Positions 1 through 13,948 of a stretch of DNA of 64,000 bases are shown in pieces (within the stretch, counting starts at the first letter, position 1; each line of letters starts with the position of its first letter). The stretch lies in the NCBI RefSeq assembly GCF_029227915.1, contig NC_079877.1, forward strand, positions 62,001 to 126,000, read 5' to 3'. Under the pieces are notes generated by a model that searched no databases, was not told the origin of the DNA, and saw only the letters and a list, made by a program, of their open reading frames with translations. A program made the position numbers and the translations under genes. Source of the DNA: Hydractinia symbiolongicarpus. Taxonomy: Eukaryota > Cnidaria > Hydrozoa > Anthoathecata > Hydractiniidae.

Positions 1-3000
1 CCAAACGATTTTTTAAATTATTTTTTCACCACTAAAACGCATGAGACTTGTAGTTTTCAAAAATGTTTTCATTTTTGATGAGACGCGGAATAAAAGAAGT
101 TTAATCGCCGGCAAACGAAAACCCGCAATTTACCGTAAATCCCGGACTCGGCCCGTATAGTCAAAAGTATACAAAGAAAGTACCCTGCGAGTAAACTCAT
201 TTCCAGAACGATTTTTTAAATTATCTTTTCACCACTAAAACGCACGAGACTTGTAGTTTTCAAAAATGTTTTCATTTTTGATGAGACGCTGAATAAAAGA
301 AGTTTAATCGCCGGCAAACGAAAACCCGCGATTTCCCCTAAATCCCGTACTCGGCCCGTATAGTCAAAAGTATATAAAGAAACTACCCAGGTAGTAAACT
401 CATTTCCCGAACGATTTTTTAAATTATTTTTTCACCACTTAAACGTATGACAACTGTAGTTTTCAAGAATGTTTTCATTTTTGATGAGACGCTGAATAAA
501 AGAAGTTTAATCGCCGGCAAACGAAAACCCGCGATTTCCCGCAAATCCCGGACTCGGCCCGTATAGTCAAAAGTATACAAAGAAAGTACCCTGCGAGTAA
601 ACTCATTTCCAGAACGATTTTTTAAATTATCTTTTCACCACTAAAACGCACGAGACTTGTAGTTTTCAAAAATGTTTTCATTTTTGATGAGACGCTGAAT
701 AAAAGAAGTTTAATCGCCGGCAAACGAAAACCCGCGATTTCCCCTAAATCCCGGACTCGGCCCGTATAGTCAAAAGTATATACAGAAACTACCCAGGTAG
801 TAAACTCATTTCCCGAACGATTTTTTAAATCATTTTTTGACCACTAAAACCCATGAGACTTGTAGTTTTCAGGAATGTTTTCATTTTTGATGAGACGCTG
901 AATAAAAGTAGTTTAATCGCCGGCAAACGAAAACCCGCGATTTCCCGTAAATCCCGTGCATGGCCCGTATAGTCGAGCATATACAAAGAAAGTACCCTGC
1001 GAGTAAACTCATTTCCAGAACGATTTTTTAAATTATCTTTTCACCACTAAAACGCATGAGACTTGTAGTTTTCAAAAATGTTTTCATTTTTGATGAGACG
1101 CTGAATAAAAGAAGTTTAATCGCCGGCAAACAAAAACCCGCGATTTCCCGTAAATCCCGTGCTTGGCCCGTATAGTCGAGTATATACAAAGAAAGTACCC
1201 TGTGAGTAAACTCATTTCCAGAACGATTTTTTAAATTATCTTTTCACCACTAAAACGTATGAGACTTGTAGTTTTCAAAAATGTTTTCATTTTCGATGAG
1301 ACGCTGAATAAAAGAAGTTTAATCGCCGGGAAACGAAAACCCGCGATTTCCCTAAATCCCGGACTCGGCCCGTATAGTCAAAAGTATATAAAGAAACTAC
1401 CCAGGGAGTAAACTCATTTCCCGAACGATTTTTTAAATTGTCTTTAGACCACTAAAACGCATGAGACTTGTAGTTTTCAGGAATGTTTTCATTTTTGATG
1501 AGACGCTTAATGAAAGAAGTTTAATCGCCGGCAAACGAAAACCCGCGATTTCCCGTAAATCCCGGGCTTGGCCCGTATAGTCGAGCATATACAAAGAAAG
1601 TACCCTGTGAGTAAACTCATTTCCAGAACGATTTTTTAAATCATTTTTTGACCACTAAAACCCATGAGACTTGTAGTTTTCAGAAATGTTTTCATTTTTG
1701 ATGAGACGCTGAATAAAAGTAGTTTAATCGCCGGCAAACGAAAACCCGCGATTTCCGGTAAATCCCGTGCATGGCCCGTATAGTCGAGCATATACAAAGA
1801 AAGTACCCTGCGAGTAAACTCATTTCCAGAACGATTTTTTAAATTATCTTTTCACCACTAAAACGCATGAGACTTGTAGTTTTCAAAAATGTTTTCATTT
1901 TTGATGAGACGCTGAATAAAAGAAGTTTAATCGTCGGCAAACGAAAACCCGCGATTTCCCGTAAATCCCGTGCTTGGCCGTATAGTCGAGTATATACAAA
2001 GAAAGTACCCTGTGAGTAAACTCATTTCCAGAACGATTTTTTAAATTATCTTTTCACCACTAAAACGTATGAGACTTGTAGTTTTCAAAAATGTTTTCAT
2101 TTTCGATGAGACGCTGAATAAAAGAAGTTTAATCGCCGGGAAACGAAAACCCGCGATTTCCCTAAATCCCGGACTTGGCCCGTATAGTCAAAAGTATATA
2201 AAGAAACTACCCAGGGAGTAAACTCATTTCCCGAACGATTTTTTAAATTATCTTTAGACCACTAAAACGCATGAGACTTGTAGTTTTCAGGAATGTTTTC
2301 ATTTTTGATGAGACGCTTAATGAAAGAAGTTTAATCGCCGGCAAACGAAAACCCGCGATTTCCCGTAAATCCCGGGCTTGGCCCGTATAGTCGAGCATAT
2401 ACAAAGAAAGTACCCTGTGAGTAAACTCATTTCCCAAACGATTTTTTAAATTATTTTTTCACCACTAAAACGCATGAGACTTGTAGTTTTCAAAAATGTT
2501 TTCATTTTTGATGAGACGCGGAATAAAAGAAGTTTAATCGCCGGCAAACGAAAACCCGCAATTTACCGTAAATCCCGGACTCGGCCCGTATAGTCAAAAG
2601 TATACAAAGAAAGTACCCTGCGAGTAAACTCATTTCCAGAACGATTTTTTAAATTATCTTTTCACCAATAAAACGCACGAGACTTGTAGTTTTCAAAAAT
2701 GTTTTCATTTTTGATGAGACGCTGAATAAAAGAAGTTTAATCGCCGGCAAACGAAACCCCGCGATTTCCCCTAAATCCCGGACTCGGCCCGTATAGTCAA
2801 AAGTATATAAAGAAACTACCCAGGTAGTAAACTCATTTCCCGAACGATTTTTTAAATCATTTTTTGACCACTAAAACCCATGAGACTTGTAGTTTTCAGG
2901 AATGTTTTCATTTTTGATGAGACGCTGAATAAAAGAAGTTTAATCGCCGGCAAACGAAAACCCGCGATTTCCCGTAAATCCCAGGCTTGGCCCGTATAGT

Positions 3001-5083
3001 CGAGCATATACAAAGAAAGTACCCTGTGAGTAAACTCATTTCCAGAACGATTTTTTAAATCATTTTTTGACCACTAAAACCCATGAGACTTGTAGTTTTC
3101 AGGAATGTTTTCATTTTTGATGAGACGCTGAATAAAAGTAGTTTAATCGCCGGCAAACGAAAACCCGCGATTTCCCGTAAATCCCGTGCATGGCCCGTAT
3201 AGTCGAGCATATACAAAGAAAGTACCCTGCGAGTAAACTCATTTCCAGAACGATTTTTTAAATTATCTTTTCACCACTAAAACGCATGAGACTTGTAGTT
3301 TTCAAAAATGTTTTCATTTTTGATGAGACGCTGAATAAAAGAAGTTTAATCGCCGGCAAACGAAAACCCGCGATTTCCCGTAAATCCCGTGCTTGGCCCG
3401 TAAAGTCGAGTATATACAAAGAAAGTACCCTGTGAGTAAACTCATTTCCAGAACGATTTTTTAAATTATCTTTTCACCACTAAAACGTATGAGACTTGTA
3501 GTTTTCAAAAATGTTTTCATTTTCGATGAGACGCTGAATAAAAGAAGTTTAATCGCCGGGAAACGAAAACCCGCGATTTCCCTAAATCCCGGACTCGGCC
3601 CGTATAGTCAAAAGTATATAAAGAAACTACCCAGGAAGTAAACTCATTTCCCGAACGATTTTTTAAATTATCTTTAGACCACTAAAACGCATGAGACTTG
3701 TAGTTTTCAGGAATGTTTTCATTTTTGATGAGACGCTTAATGAAAGAAGTTTAATCGCCGGCAAACGAAAACCCGCGATTTCCCGTAAATCCCGGGCTTG
3801 GCCCGTATAGTCGAGCATATACAAAGAAAGTACCCTGTGAGTAAACTCATTTCCCAAACGATTTTTTAAATTATTTTTTCACCACTAAAACGCATGAGAC
3901 TTGTAGTTTTCAAAAATGTTTTCATTTTTGATGAGACGCGGAATAAAAGAAGTTTAATCGCCGGCAAACGAAAACCCGCGATTTCCCGTAAATCCCGGGC
4001 TTGGCCCGTATAGTCGAGCATATACAAAGAAAGTACCCTGTGAGTAAACTCATTTCCCAAACGATTTTTTAAATTATTTTTTCACCACTAAAACGCATGA
4101 GACTTGTAGTTTTCAAAAATGTTTTCATTTTTGATGAGACGCGGAATAAAAGAAGTTTAATCGCCGGCAAACGAAAACCCGCAATTTACCGTAAATCCCG
4201 GACTCGGCCCGTATAGTCAAAAGTATACAAAGAAAGTACCCTGCGAGTAAACTCATTTCCGGAACGATTTTTTAAATTATCTTTTCACCACTAAAACGCA
4301 CGAGACTTGTAGTTTTCAAAAATGTTTTCATTTTTGATGAGACGCTGAATAAAAGAAGTTTAATCGCCGGCAAACGAAAACCCGCGATTTCCCCTAAATC
4401 CCAGACTCGGCCCGTATAGTCAAAAGTATATAAAAAAAACTACCCAGGTAGTAAACTCATTTCCCGAACGATTTTTTAAATCATTTTTTGACCACTAAAA
4501 CCCATGAGACTTGTAGTTTTCAGGAATGTTTTCATTTTTGATGAGACGCTGGATAAAAGTAGTTTAATCGCCGGCAAACGAAAACCCGCGATTTCCCGTA
4601 AATCCCGTGCATGGCCCGTATAGTCGAGCATATACAAAGAAAGTACCCTGCGAGTAAACTCATTTCCAGAACGATTTTTTAAATTATCTTTTCACCACTA
4701 AAACGCATGAGACTTGTAGTTTTCAAAAATGTTTTCATTTTTGATGAGACGCTGAATAAAAGAAGTTTAATCGCCGGCAAACGAAAACCCGCGATTTCCC
4801 GTAAATCCCGTGCTTGGCCCGTATAGTCGAGTATATACAAAGAAAGTACCCTGTGAGTAAACTCATTTCCAGAACGATTTTATAAATTATCTTTTCACCA
4901 CTAAAACGTATGAGACTTGTAGTTTTCAAAAATGTTTTCATTTTCAATGAGACGCTGAATAAAAGAAGTTTAATCGCCGGCAAACGAAAACCCGCGATTT
5001 CCCTAAATCCCGGACTCGGCCCGTATAGTCAAAAGTATATAAAGAAACTACCCAGGGAGTAAACTCATTTCCCGAACGATTTT
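1..5083 (+). repeat. Satellite block with mixed HOR spacings of about 810, 1420, 1623 and 2433 bp
   Basis: About 25 monomers. The monomer starting CCAAACGATT recurs at 1, 2434, 3854 and 4057, giving spacings of 2433 (12 monomers), 1420 (7) and 203. The TCTTTAGACC variant occurs at 1441, 2251 and 3671, spacings of 810 (4 monomers) and 1420. The CATTTTTTGACC variant with ACCCATGAG occurs near 831, 1642, 2858, 3061 and 4482. These nested spacings show that several monomers were copied as a group. There is no gene in the block; open frames at 2243-2437, 3663-3857 and 3866-4060 on the minus strand are the same satellite translation repeated. Confidence 0.85.
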
Positions 5084-6707
5084 TTAAATTATCTTTTGAC
5101 CACTAAAACGCATGAGACTTGTAGTTTTCAGGAATGTTTTCATTTTTGATGAGACGCTTAATGAAAGAAGTTTAATCGCCGACAAACGAAAACCCGCGAT
5201 TTTCCGTAAATCCCGAGCTTGACCCGTATAGTCGAATGTATACAAAGAAAGTACCCTGTGAGTAAACGCATTTCCCAAACGATTTTTTAAATTATTTTTT
5301 CACCACTAAAACGCATGAGACTTGTAGTTTTCAAAAATGTTTTCATTTTTGATGAGACGCTGAATAAAAGTAGTTTAATCGCCGGCAAACGAAAACCCGC
5401 GATTTCCCGTAAATCCCGTGCTTGGTCCGTATAGTCGAGCATATACAAAGAAAGTACCCTGCGAGTAAACTCATTTCCAGAACGATTTTTTAAATTATCT
5501 TTTCACCACTAAAACGCATGAGACTTGTAGTTCTCAAAAATGTTTTCATTTTTGATGAGACGCTGAATAAAAGAAGTTTAATCGCCGGCAAACGAAAACC
5601 CGCGATTTCCCGTAAATCCCGTGCTTGGCCCGTATAGTCGAGTATATACAAAGAAAGTACCCTGTGAGTAAACTCATTTCCAGAACGATTTTTTAAATTA
5701 TCTTTTCACCACTAAAACGCACGAGACTTGTAGTTTTGAAAAATGTTTTCATTTTTGATGAGACGCTGAATAAAAGAAGTTTAATCGCCGGCAAACAAAA
5801 ACCCGCGTATTCCTGTAAATCCCGGACTCGGCCCGTATAGTCAAAAGTATATAAAGAAACTACCCAGGTAGTAAACTCATTTCCCGAACAATTTTTTAAA
5901 TCATTTTTTGACCACTAAAACGCATGAGACTTGTAGTTTTCAGGAATGTTTTCATTTTTGATGAGACGCTTAATGAAAGAAGTTTAATCGCCGACAAACG
6001 AAAACCCGCGATTTTCCGTAAATCCCGAGCTTGACCCGTATAGTCGAATGTATACAAAGAAAGTACCCTGTGAGTAAACGCATTTCCCAAACGATTTTTT
6101 AAATTATTTTTTCACCACTAAAATGCATGAGACTTGTAGTTTTCCAAAATGTTTTCATTTTTGATGAGACGCTGAATAAAAGTAGTTTAATCGCCGGCAA
6201 ACGAAAACCCGCGATTTCCCGTAAATCCCGTGCTTGGCCCGTATAGTCGAGCATATACAAAGAAAGTACCCTGCGAGTAAACTCATTTCCAGAACGATTT
6301 TTTAAATTATCTTTTCACCACTAAAACGCATGAGACTTGTAGTTCTCAAAAATGTTTTCATTTTTGATGAGACGCTGAATAAAAGAAGTTTAATCGCCGG
6401 CAAACGAAAACCCGCGATTTCCCGTAAATCCCGTGCTTGGCCCGTATAGTCGAGTATATACAAAGAAAGTACCCTGTGAGTAAACTCATTTCCAGAACGA
6501 TTTTTTAAATTATCTTTTTACCACTAAAACGCACGAGACTTGTAGTTTTCAAAAATGTTTTCATTTTTGATGAGACGCTGAATAAAAGAAGTTTAATCGC
6601 CGGCAAACAAAAACCCGCGTATTCCTGTAAATCCCGGACTCGGTCCGTAAAGTCAAAAGTATACAAAGAAAATACCCAGGGAGTAAACTCATTTCCAGAA
6701 CGATTTT
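5084..6707 (+). repeat. Two copies of an 812-bp, four-monomer HOR
   Basis: The segments 5084-5895 and 5896-6707 align at an offset of 812 bp, exactly four monomers. Shared private variants include TTCCGTAAATCCCGAGC with TTGACCCGTATAGTCGAATG, the TAGTTCTCAAAAATG form, and a CGCGTATTCCTG form. Differences are scattered single bases. The second copy overlaps the start of the 1015-bp HOR that follows. No gene is visible. Confidence 0.85.
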
Positions 6708-8550
6708 TTAAATTATCTTTTCACCACTAAAACGCATGAGACTTGTAATTTTCAAAAATGTTTTCATTTTTGATGAGACGCTGAATAAAAGATGTTTAAT
6801 CACCGGCAAACGAAAAGCCGCGATTTCCCGTAAATCCCGGACTCGGCCCGTATAGTCAAAAGTATACAAAGAAAGTACCCAGGGAGTAAACTCATTTCAC
6901 GAACGATTTTTTAAATTATTTTTTCATCACTAAAACGCATGAGACTTGTAGTTTTTAGGAATGTTTTCATTTTTGATGACACGCTTAATGAAAGAAGTTT
7001 AATCGCCGGCAAACGAAAACCCGCGATTTTCCGTAAATCCCGGGCTTGGCCCGTATAGTGGAATGTATACAAAAAAAGTACCCTGCGAGTAAACTCATTT
7101 CCAGAACGATTTTTTAAATTATCTTTTCACCACTAAAACGCACGAGACTTGTAGTTTTCACAAATGTTTTCATTTTTGATGAGACGCTGAATAAAAGAAG
7201 TTTAATCGCCGGCAAACGAAAACCCGCGAATTCCTGTAAATCCCGGACTCGGTCCGTATATTCAAAAGTATACAAAGAAAGTACCCTGTGAGTAAACTCA
7301 TTTCCAGAACGATTTTTTAAATTATCTTTTCACCACTAAAACGCATGAGACTTGTAGTTCTCAAAAATGTTTTAATTTTTGATGAGACGCTGAATAAAAG
7401 AAGTTTAATCGCCGGCAAACGAAAACCCGCGATTTCCCGTAAATCTCGTGCTTGGCCCGTATAGTCGAGTATATACAAAGAAAGTACCCTGTGAGTAAAC
7501 TCATTTCCAGAACGATTTTTTAAATTATCTTTTTACCACTAAAACGCACGAGACTTGTAGTTTTCAAAAATGTTTTCATTTTTGATGAGACGCTGAATAA
7601 AAGAAGTTTAATCGCCGGCAAACAAAAACCCGCGTATTCCTGTAAATCCCGGACTCGGTCCGTAAAGTCAAAAGTATACAAAGAAAATACCCAGGGAGTA
7701 AACTCATTTCCAGAACGATTTTTTAAATTATCTTTTCACCACTAAAACGCATGAGACTTGTAATTTTCAAAAATGTTTTCATTTTTGATGAGACGCTGAA
7801 TAAAAGATGTTTAATCACCGGCAAACGAAAAGCCGCGATTTCCCGTAAATCCCGGACTCGGCCCGTATAGTCAAAAGTATACAAAGAAAGTACCCAGGGA
7901 GTAAACTCATTTCCCGAACGATTTTTTAAATTATTTTTTCATCACTAAAACGCATGAGACTTGTAGTTTTTAGGAATGTTTTCATTTTTCATGACACGCT
8001 TAATGAAAGAAGTTTAATCGCCGGCAAACGAAAACCCGCGATTTTCCGTAAATCCCGGGCTTGGCCCGTATAGTGGAATGTATACAAAAAAAGTACCCTG
8101 CGAGTAAACTCATTTCCAGAACGATTTTTTAAATTATCTTTTCACCACTAAAACGCACGAGACTTGTAGTTTTCACAAATGTTTTCATTTTTGATGAGAC
8201 GCTGAATAAAAGAAGTTTAATCGCCGGCAAACGAAAACCCGCGAATTCCTGTAAATCCCGGACTCGGTCCGTATATTCAAAAGTATACAAAGAAAGTACC
8301 CTGTGAGTAAACTCATTTCCAGAACGATTTTTTAAATTATCTTTTCACCACTAAAACGCACGAGACTTGTAGTTTTCAAAAATGTTTTAATTTTTGATGA
8401 GACGCTGAATAAAAGATGTTTAATCACCGGCAAACGAAAAGCCGCGATTTCCCGTAAATCCCGGGCTTGGCCCGTATAGTCGAATGTATACAAAGAAAGT
8501 ACCCTGTGAGTAAACTCATTTCCCAAACGATTTTTTAAATTATTTTTTCA
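6521..8550 (+). repeat. Two copies of a 1015-bp, five-monomer HOR
   Basis: 6521-7535 and 7536-8550 match at a spacing of 1015 bp (5 x 203). Diagnostic shared variants are TTTTTACCACT with ACGCACGAG (6521 and 7536), the ATGTTTAATCACCGG form, TTTTTAGGAATG with TTGATGACACG or TTCATGACACG, and TTTTCACAAATG (7141 and 8156 regions). The match weakens towards the last monomer of the second copy (8332-8526). No gene is visible. Confidence 0.82.
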
Positions 8551-8730
8551 CCACTAAAACGCATGAGACTTGTAGTTTTCAAAAATGTTTTCATTTTTGA
8601 TGAGACGCTGAATAAAAGTAGTTTAATCGCCGGCAAACGAAAACCCGCGATTTCCCGTAAATCCCGTGCTTGGCCCGTATAGTCGAGCATATACAAAGAA
8701 AGTACCCCGTGGGTAAACTCATTTCCAGAA

Positions 8731-9542
8731 TGATTTTTTAAATTATCTTTTCACCACTAAAACGCATGAGACTTGTAATTTTCAAAAATGTTTTCATTTT
8801 TGATGAGACGCGGAATAAGAGAAGTTTAATCGCCGGCAAACGAAAACCCGCGATTTACCGTAAATTCTGGACTCGGCCCGTATAGTCAAAAGTATACAAA
8901 GAAAATACCCAGGGAGTAAACTCATTTCCGGAACGATTTTTTAAATTATTTCTTCACCACTAAAACGTATGAGACTTGTAGTTTTCAAAAATGTTTTCAT
9001 TTTTGATGAGACGCTGAATAAAAGAAGTTTAATCGCCGGCAAACGAAAACCCGCGAATTCCCGTAAATCCCGTGCTTGGCCCGTATATTCGAGCATATAC
9101 AGAAAATATACCCTATGAGTAAACTCATTTCCAGAACGATTTTTTAAATTATCTTTTCACCACTAAAACGCATGAGACTTGTAGTTTTCAAAAATGTTTT
9201 CATTTTTGATGAGACGCGGAATAAGAGAAGTTTAATCGCCGGCAAACGAAAACCCGCGATTTACCGTAAATCCCGGACTCGGCCCGTATAGTCAAAAGTA
9301 TACAAAGAAAATACCCAGGGAGTAAACTCATTTCCGGAACGATTTTTTAAATTATTTTTTCACCACTAAAACGTATGAGACTTGTAGTTTTCAAAAATGT
9401 TTTCATTTTTGATGAGACGCTGAATAAAAAAAGAATAATCGCCGGCAAACGAAAACCCGCAAATTCCCGTAAATCTCGGACTCGGCCCGTATAGTCAAAA
9501 GTATACAAAGAAAATACCCAGGGAGTAAACTCATTTCCCGAA
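8731..9542 (+). repeat. Dimeric HOR of 406 bp, two copies
   Basis: The private form CGGAATAAGAGAAG occurs at 8811 and 9217, exactly two monomers apart, and the neighbouring ACGTATGAG monomer also repeats at that spacing. This is the smallest HOR unit in the window. The second copy shows extra changes around 9430, with AGAATAATCGCC replacing the usual AGTTTAATCGCC. No gene is visible. Confidence 0.7.
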
Positions 9543-9710
9543 CGATTTTTTAAATTATTTTTTCACCACTTAAACGTATGAGACTTGTAGTTTTCAAAAA
9601 TGTTTTCATTTTTGATGAGACGCTGAATAAAAGAAGTTTAATCGCCGGCAAACGAAAACCCGCGATTTCCCGTAAATCCCGTGCTTGGCTCGTATAGTCG
9701 AGTATATACA

Positions 9711-11725
9711 AAGAAAGTACCCAGGGAGTAAATTCATTTCCCGAACGATTTTTTAAATTATTTTTTCACCACTAAAACGCATGAGACTTGTAGTTTTTAA
9801 AAATGTTTTCATTTTTGATGAGACGCGGAATAAAAGAAGTTTAATCGCCGGCAAACGAAAACCCGCGATTTTCCGTAAATCCCGTGCTTGGCCCGTATAG
9901 TCCAGTATATAAAAAGAAAGTAGCCTGTGAGTGAACTCATTTCCAGAACGATTTTTTAAATTATCTTTCCACCACTAAAACGCATGAGACTTGTAGTTTT
10001 CAAAATGTTGTCATTTTTGATGACACGCTGAATAAAAGAAATTTAATCGCCGGCAAACGAAAACCCGCGAATTCCCGTAAATCCCGGACTCGGCCCGTAT
10101 AGTCAAAAGTATACAAATAAAATACCCAGGGAGTAAACTCATTTCCAGAACGATTTTTTAAATTATCTTTTCACCACTAAAACGCATGAGACTTGTAGTT
10201 TTCCAAAATGTTTTCATTTTTGATGAGACGTTGAATAAAAGATGTTTAATCGCCGGCAAACGAAAACCCGCTATTTCCCGTAAATCCCGGACTCGGCCCG
10301 TATAGTCAAAAGTATACAAAGAAAGTACCCAGGGAGTAAATTCATTTCCCGAACGATTTTTTAAATTATTTTTTCACCAATAAAACGCATGAGACTTGTA
10401 GTTTTCAGGAATGCTTTCATTTTTGATGAGACGCTCAATGAAAGAAGTTTAATCACCGGCAAACGAAAACCCGCGATTTCCCGTAAATCCCGTGCTTGGC
10501 TCGTATAGTCGAGTAAATACAAAGAAAGTACGCTGTGAGTAAACTCATTTCCAGAACGATTTTTTAAATTATTTTTTCACCACTAAAACGCATGAGACTT
10601 GTAGTTTTCAAAAATGTTTTCATTTTTGATGAGACGCTGAATAAAAGAAGTTTAATCGCCGGCAAACGAAAACCCGCGAATTCCCGGAAATCCCGGACTC
10701 GGCCCGTATAGTCAAAAGTATACAAAGAAAGTACCCAGGGAGTAAATTCATTTCCCGAACGATTTTTTAAATTATTTTTTCACCACTAAAACGCATGAGA
10801 CTTGTAGTTTTTAAAAATGTTTTCATTTTTGATGAGACGCGGAATAAAAGAAGTTTAATCGCCGGCAAACGAAAACCCGCGATTTTCCGTAAATCCCGTG
10901 CTTGGCCCGTATAGTCCAGTATATACAAAGAAAGTAGCCTGTGAGTGAACTCATTTCCAGAACGATTTTTTAAATTATCTTTCCACCACTAAAACGCATG
11001 AGACTTGTAGTTTTCAAAATGTTGTCATTTTTGATGACACGCTGAATAAAAGAAATTTAATCGCCGGCAAACGAAAACCCGCGAATTCCCGTAAATCCCG
11101 GACTCGGCCCGTATAGTCAAAAGTATACAAATAAAATACCCAGGGAGTAAACTCATTTCCAGAACGATTTTTTAAATTATCTTTTCACCACTAAAACGCA
11201 TGAGACTTGTAGTTTTCCAAAATGTTTTCATTTTTGATGAGACGTTGAATAAAAGATGTTTAATCGCCGGCAAACGAAAACCCGCTATTTCCCGTAAATC
11301 CCGGACTCGGCCCGTATAGTCAAAAGTATACAAAGAAAGTACCCAGGGAGTAAATTCATTTCCCGAACGATTTTTTAAATTATTTTTTCACCAATAAAAC
11401 GCATGAGACTTGTAGTTTTCAGGAATGCTTTCATTTTTGATGAGACGCTCAATGAAAGAAGTTTAATCACCGGCAAACGAAAACCCGCGATTTCCCGTAA
11501 ATCCCGTGCTTGGCTCGTATAGTCGAGTAAATACAAAGAAAGTACGCTGTGAGTAAACTCATTTCCAGAACGATTTTTTAAATTATTTTTTCACCACTAA
11601 AACGCATGAGACTTGTAGTTTTCAAAAATGTTTTCATTTTTGATGAGACGCTGAATAAAAGAAGTTTAATCGCCGGCAAACGAAAACCCGCGAATTCCCG
11701 TAAATCCCGGACTCGGCCAGTACAG
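9711..11725 (+). repeat. Two copies of a 1014-bp, five-monomer HOR
   Basis: The TAGTTTTTAAAAATG variant sits at 9791 and 10805, a spacing of 1014 bp. The following monomers also match in order: the CAAAATGTTGTC form with TTGATGACACG, the GACGTTGAATAAAAGATG form, and the AGGAATGCTTTC form with GACGCTCAATG. Homology begins inside a monomer near CCAGGGAGTAAATTC and fades near 11700, so the HOR boundaries do not coincide with a fixed monomer phase. No gene is visible. Confidence 0.82.
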
Positions 11726-13631
11726 TCAAAAGTATACAAAGAAAATACTCAGGGAGTAAACTCATTTCCCGAACGATTTTTTAAATTATTTTTTCACCTC
11801 TTAAACGCATGAGACTTGTAGCTTTCAAAAATGTTTTTATTTTTGATATGACGCTGAATAAAAGAAGTTTAATCGCCGGCAAACGAAAACCCGCGAATTC
11901 CCGTAAATTCCTGACTCGGCCCGTATAGTGGAATGTATACAAAGAAAGTACCCTGTGAGTAAATTCATTTCCCGAACGATTTTTTAAGTTATTTTTTCAC
12001 CACTAAAACGCATGAGACTTGTAGTTTTCAAAAATGTTTTCATTTTTGATGAAACGCTGAATAAAAGAAGTTTAATCGCCGGCAAACGAAAACCCGCGAT
12101 TTCCCGTAAATCCCGTGCTTGGCCCGTATAGTCGAGTATATACAAAGAAAGTACCCTGTGAGGAAACTCATTTCCAGAACGATTTTTTAAATTATCTTTT
12201 CACCACTAAAACGCAAGAGACTTGTAGTTTTCAAAAATGTTTTCATTTTTGATGAGACACTGAATAAAAGAAATTTAATCGCCGGCAAACGAAAACCCGC
12301 GAATTCCCGGAAATCCCGGACTCGGCCCGTATAGTCAAAAGTATACAAAGAAAATACCCAGGGAGTAAACTCATTTCCAGAACGATTTTTTAAATTATCT
12401 TTTCACCACTAAAACGCATGAGACTTGTAGTTTTCCAAAATGTTTTCATTTTTAATGAGACGCTGAATAAAAGATGTTTAATCGCCGGCAAACGAAAACC
12501 CGCGAATTCCCGTAAATCCCGGACTCGGCCAGTACAGTCAAAAGTATACAAAGAAAATACTCAGGGAGTAAACTCATTTCCCGAACGATTTTTTAAATTA
12601 TTTTTTCACCTCTTAAACGTATGAGACTTGTAGTTTTCAAAAATGTTTTTATTTTTGATATGACGCTGAATAAAAGAAGTTTAATCGCCGGCAAACGAAA
12701 ACCCGCGAATTCCCGTAAATCCCGGACTCGGCCCGTATAGTGGAATGTATACAAAGAAAGTACCCTGTGAGTAAATTCATTTCCCGAACGATTTTTTAAG
12801 TTATTTTTTCACCACTAAAACGCATGACACTTGTAGTTTTCAAAAATGTTTTTATTTTTGATATGACGCTGAATAAAAGAAGTTTAATCGCCGGCAAACG
12901 AAAACCCGCGTATTCCCGTAAATCCCGGACTCGGCCCGTATAGTGGAATGTATACAAAGAAAGTACCCTGTGAGTAAATTCATTTCCCGAACGATTTTTT
13001 AAGTTATTTTTTCACCACTAAAACGCATGAGACTTGTAGTTTTCAAAAATGTTTTCATTTTTGATGAAACGCTGAATAAAAGAAGTTTAATCGCCGGCAA
13101 ACGAAAACCCGCGATTTCCCGTAAATCCCGTGCTTGGCCCGTATAGTCGAGTATATACAAAGAAAGTACCCTGTGAGGAAACTCATTTCCAGAACGATTT
13201 TTTAAATAATCTTTTCACCACTAAAACGCAAGAGACTTGTAGTTTTCCAAAATGTTTTCATTTTTGATGAGACGCTGAATAAAAGATGTTTAATCGCCGG
13301 CAAACGAAAACCCGCGATTTCCCGTAAATCCCGGACTCGGCCCGTATAGTCAAAAGTATACAAAGAAAGTACCCAGGGAGTAAATTCATTTCCCGAACGA
13401 TTTTTTGAATTATTTTTTCACCACTAAAACGCATGAGACTTGTAGTTTTCAGGAATGCTTTCATTTTTGATGAGACGCTTAATTGAAGAAGTTTAATCGC
13501 CGGCAAACGAAAACCCGCGATTTCCCGTAAATCCCGTGCTTGGCTCGTATAGTCGAGTATATACAAAGAAAGTACCCTGTGAGTAAACTCTTTTCCAGAA
13601 CGACTTTTTAAATTATTTTTCACCACTAAAA
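11606..13631 (+). repeat. Satellite block with 812-bp and 1015-bp repeat spacings
   Basis: The monomer carrying CGGCCAGTACAGTC, followed by a CACCTCTTAAACG junction, occurs at 11606 and 12418 (812 bp, four monomers). The form with TTGATATGACGCTG occurs in both copies and once more at about 12860. The GATGAAACGCTG monomer at about 12051 returns at about 13066 (1015 bp). The two spacings overlap, as expected after successive unequal exchanges. The 13258-13626 minus-strand open frame is satellite only. Confidence 0.75.
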
Positions 13632-13791
13632 CGCATGAGACTTGTAGTTTTCAAAAATGTTTTCACTTTTGATGAGACGCTGAATAAAAGAAGTTTAATC
13701 GGCCCGTATAATGGAATGTATACAAAGAAAGTACCCTGTGAGTAAACACATTTCCCGAACGATTTTTTAAATTATTTTTTTACCACTAAAA
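13632..13791 (+). repeat. Short 160-bp monomer with 43-bp internal deletion
   Basis: The ACGCATGAG landmarks are 160 bp apart here instead of 203. AAGTTTAATCG runs directly into GCCCGTATA, so the GCCGGC and C-tract section is missing. CG is present at both edges of the deletion, a possible microhomology. The same deletion form is seen at 43571-43730, 44339-44498, 44904-45063 and 61489-61648. Confidence 0.9.
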
Positions 13792-13948
13792 CGCATGGGA
13801 CTTGTAGTTTTCAAAAATGTTTTCATTTTTGATGAAACGCTGAATAAAAGAAGTTTAATCGCCGGCAAACGAAAACCCGCGATTTCCCGTAAATCCCGTG
13901 CTTGGCCCGTGTAGTCGAGTATATACAAAGAAAGTACACTGTGAGTAA

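Noticed and set aside
11606-11812. Recurrent plus-strand 60-68 codon frames (basic peptide starting MRLVVF or MRLAVF) as genes
   Set aside because: They appear once per monomer in dozens of copies, some begin with GTG, and 203 is not a multiple of 3, so the frame changes every monomer. They track satellite sequence, with no sign of a start context or conserved coding pattern.
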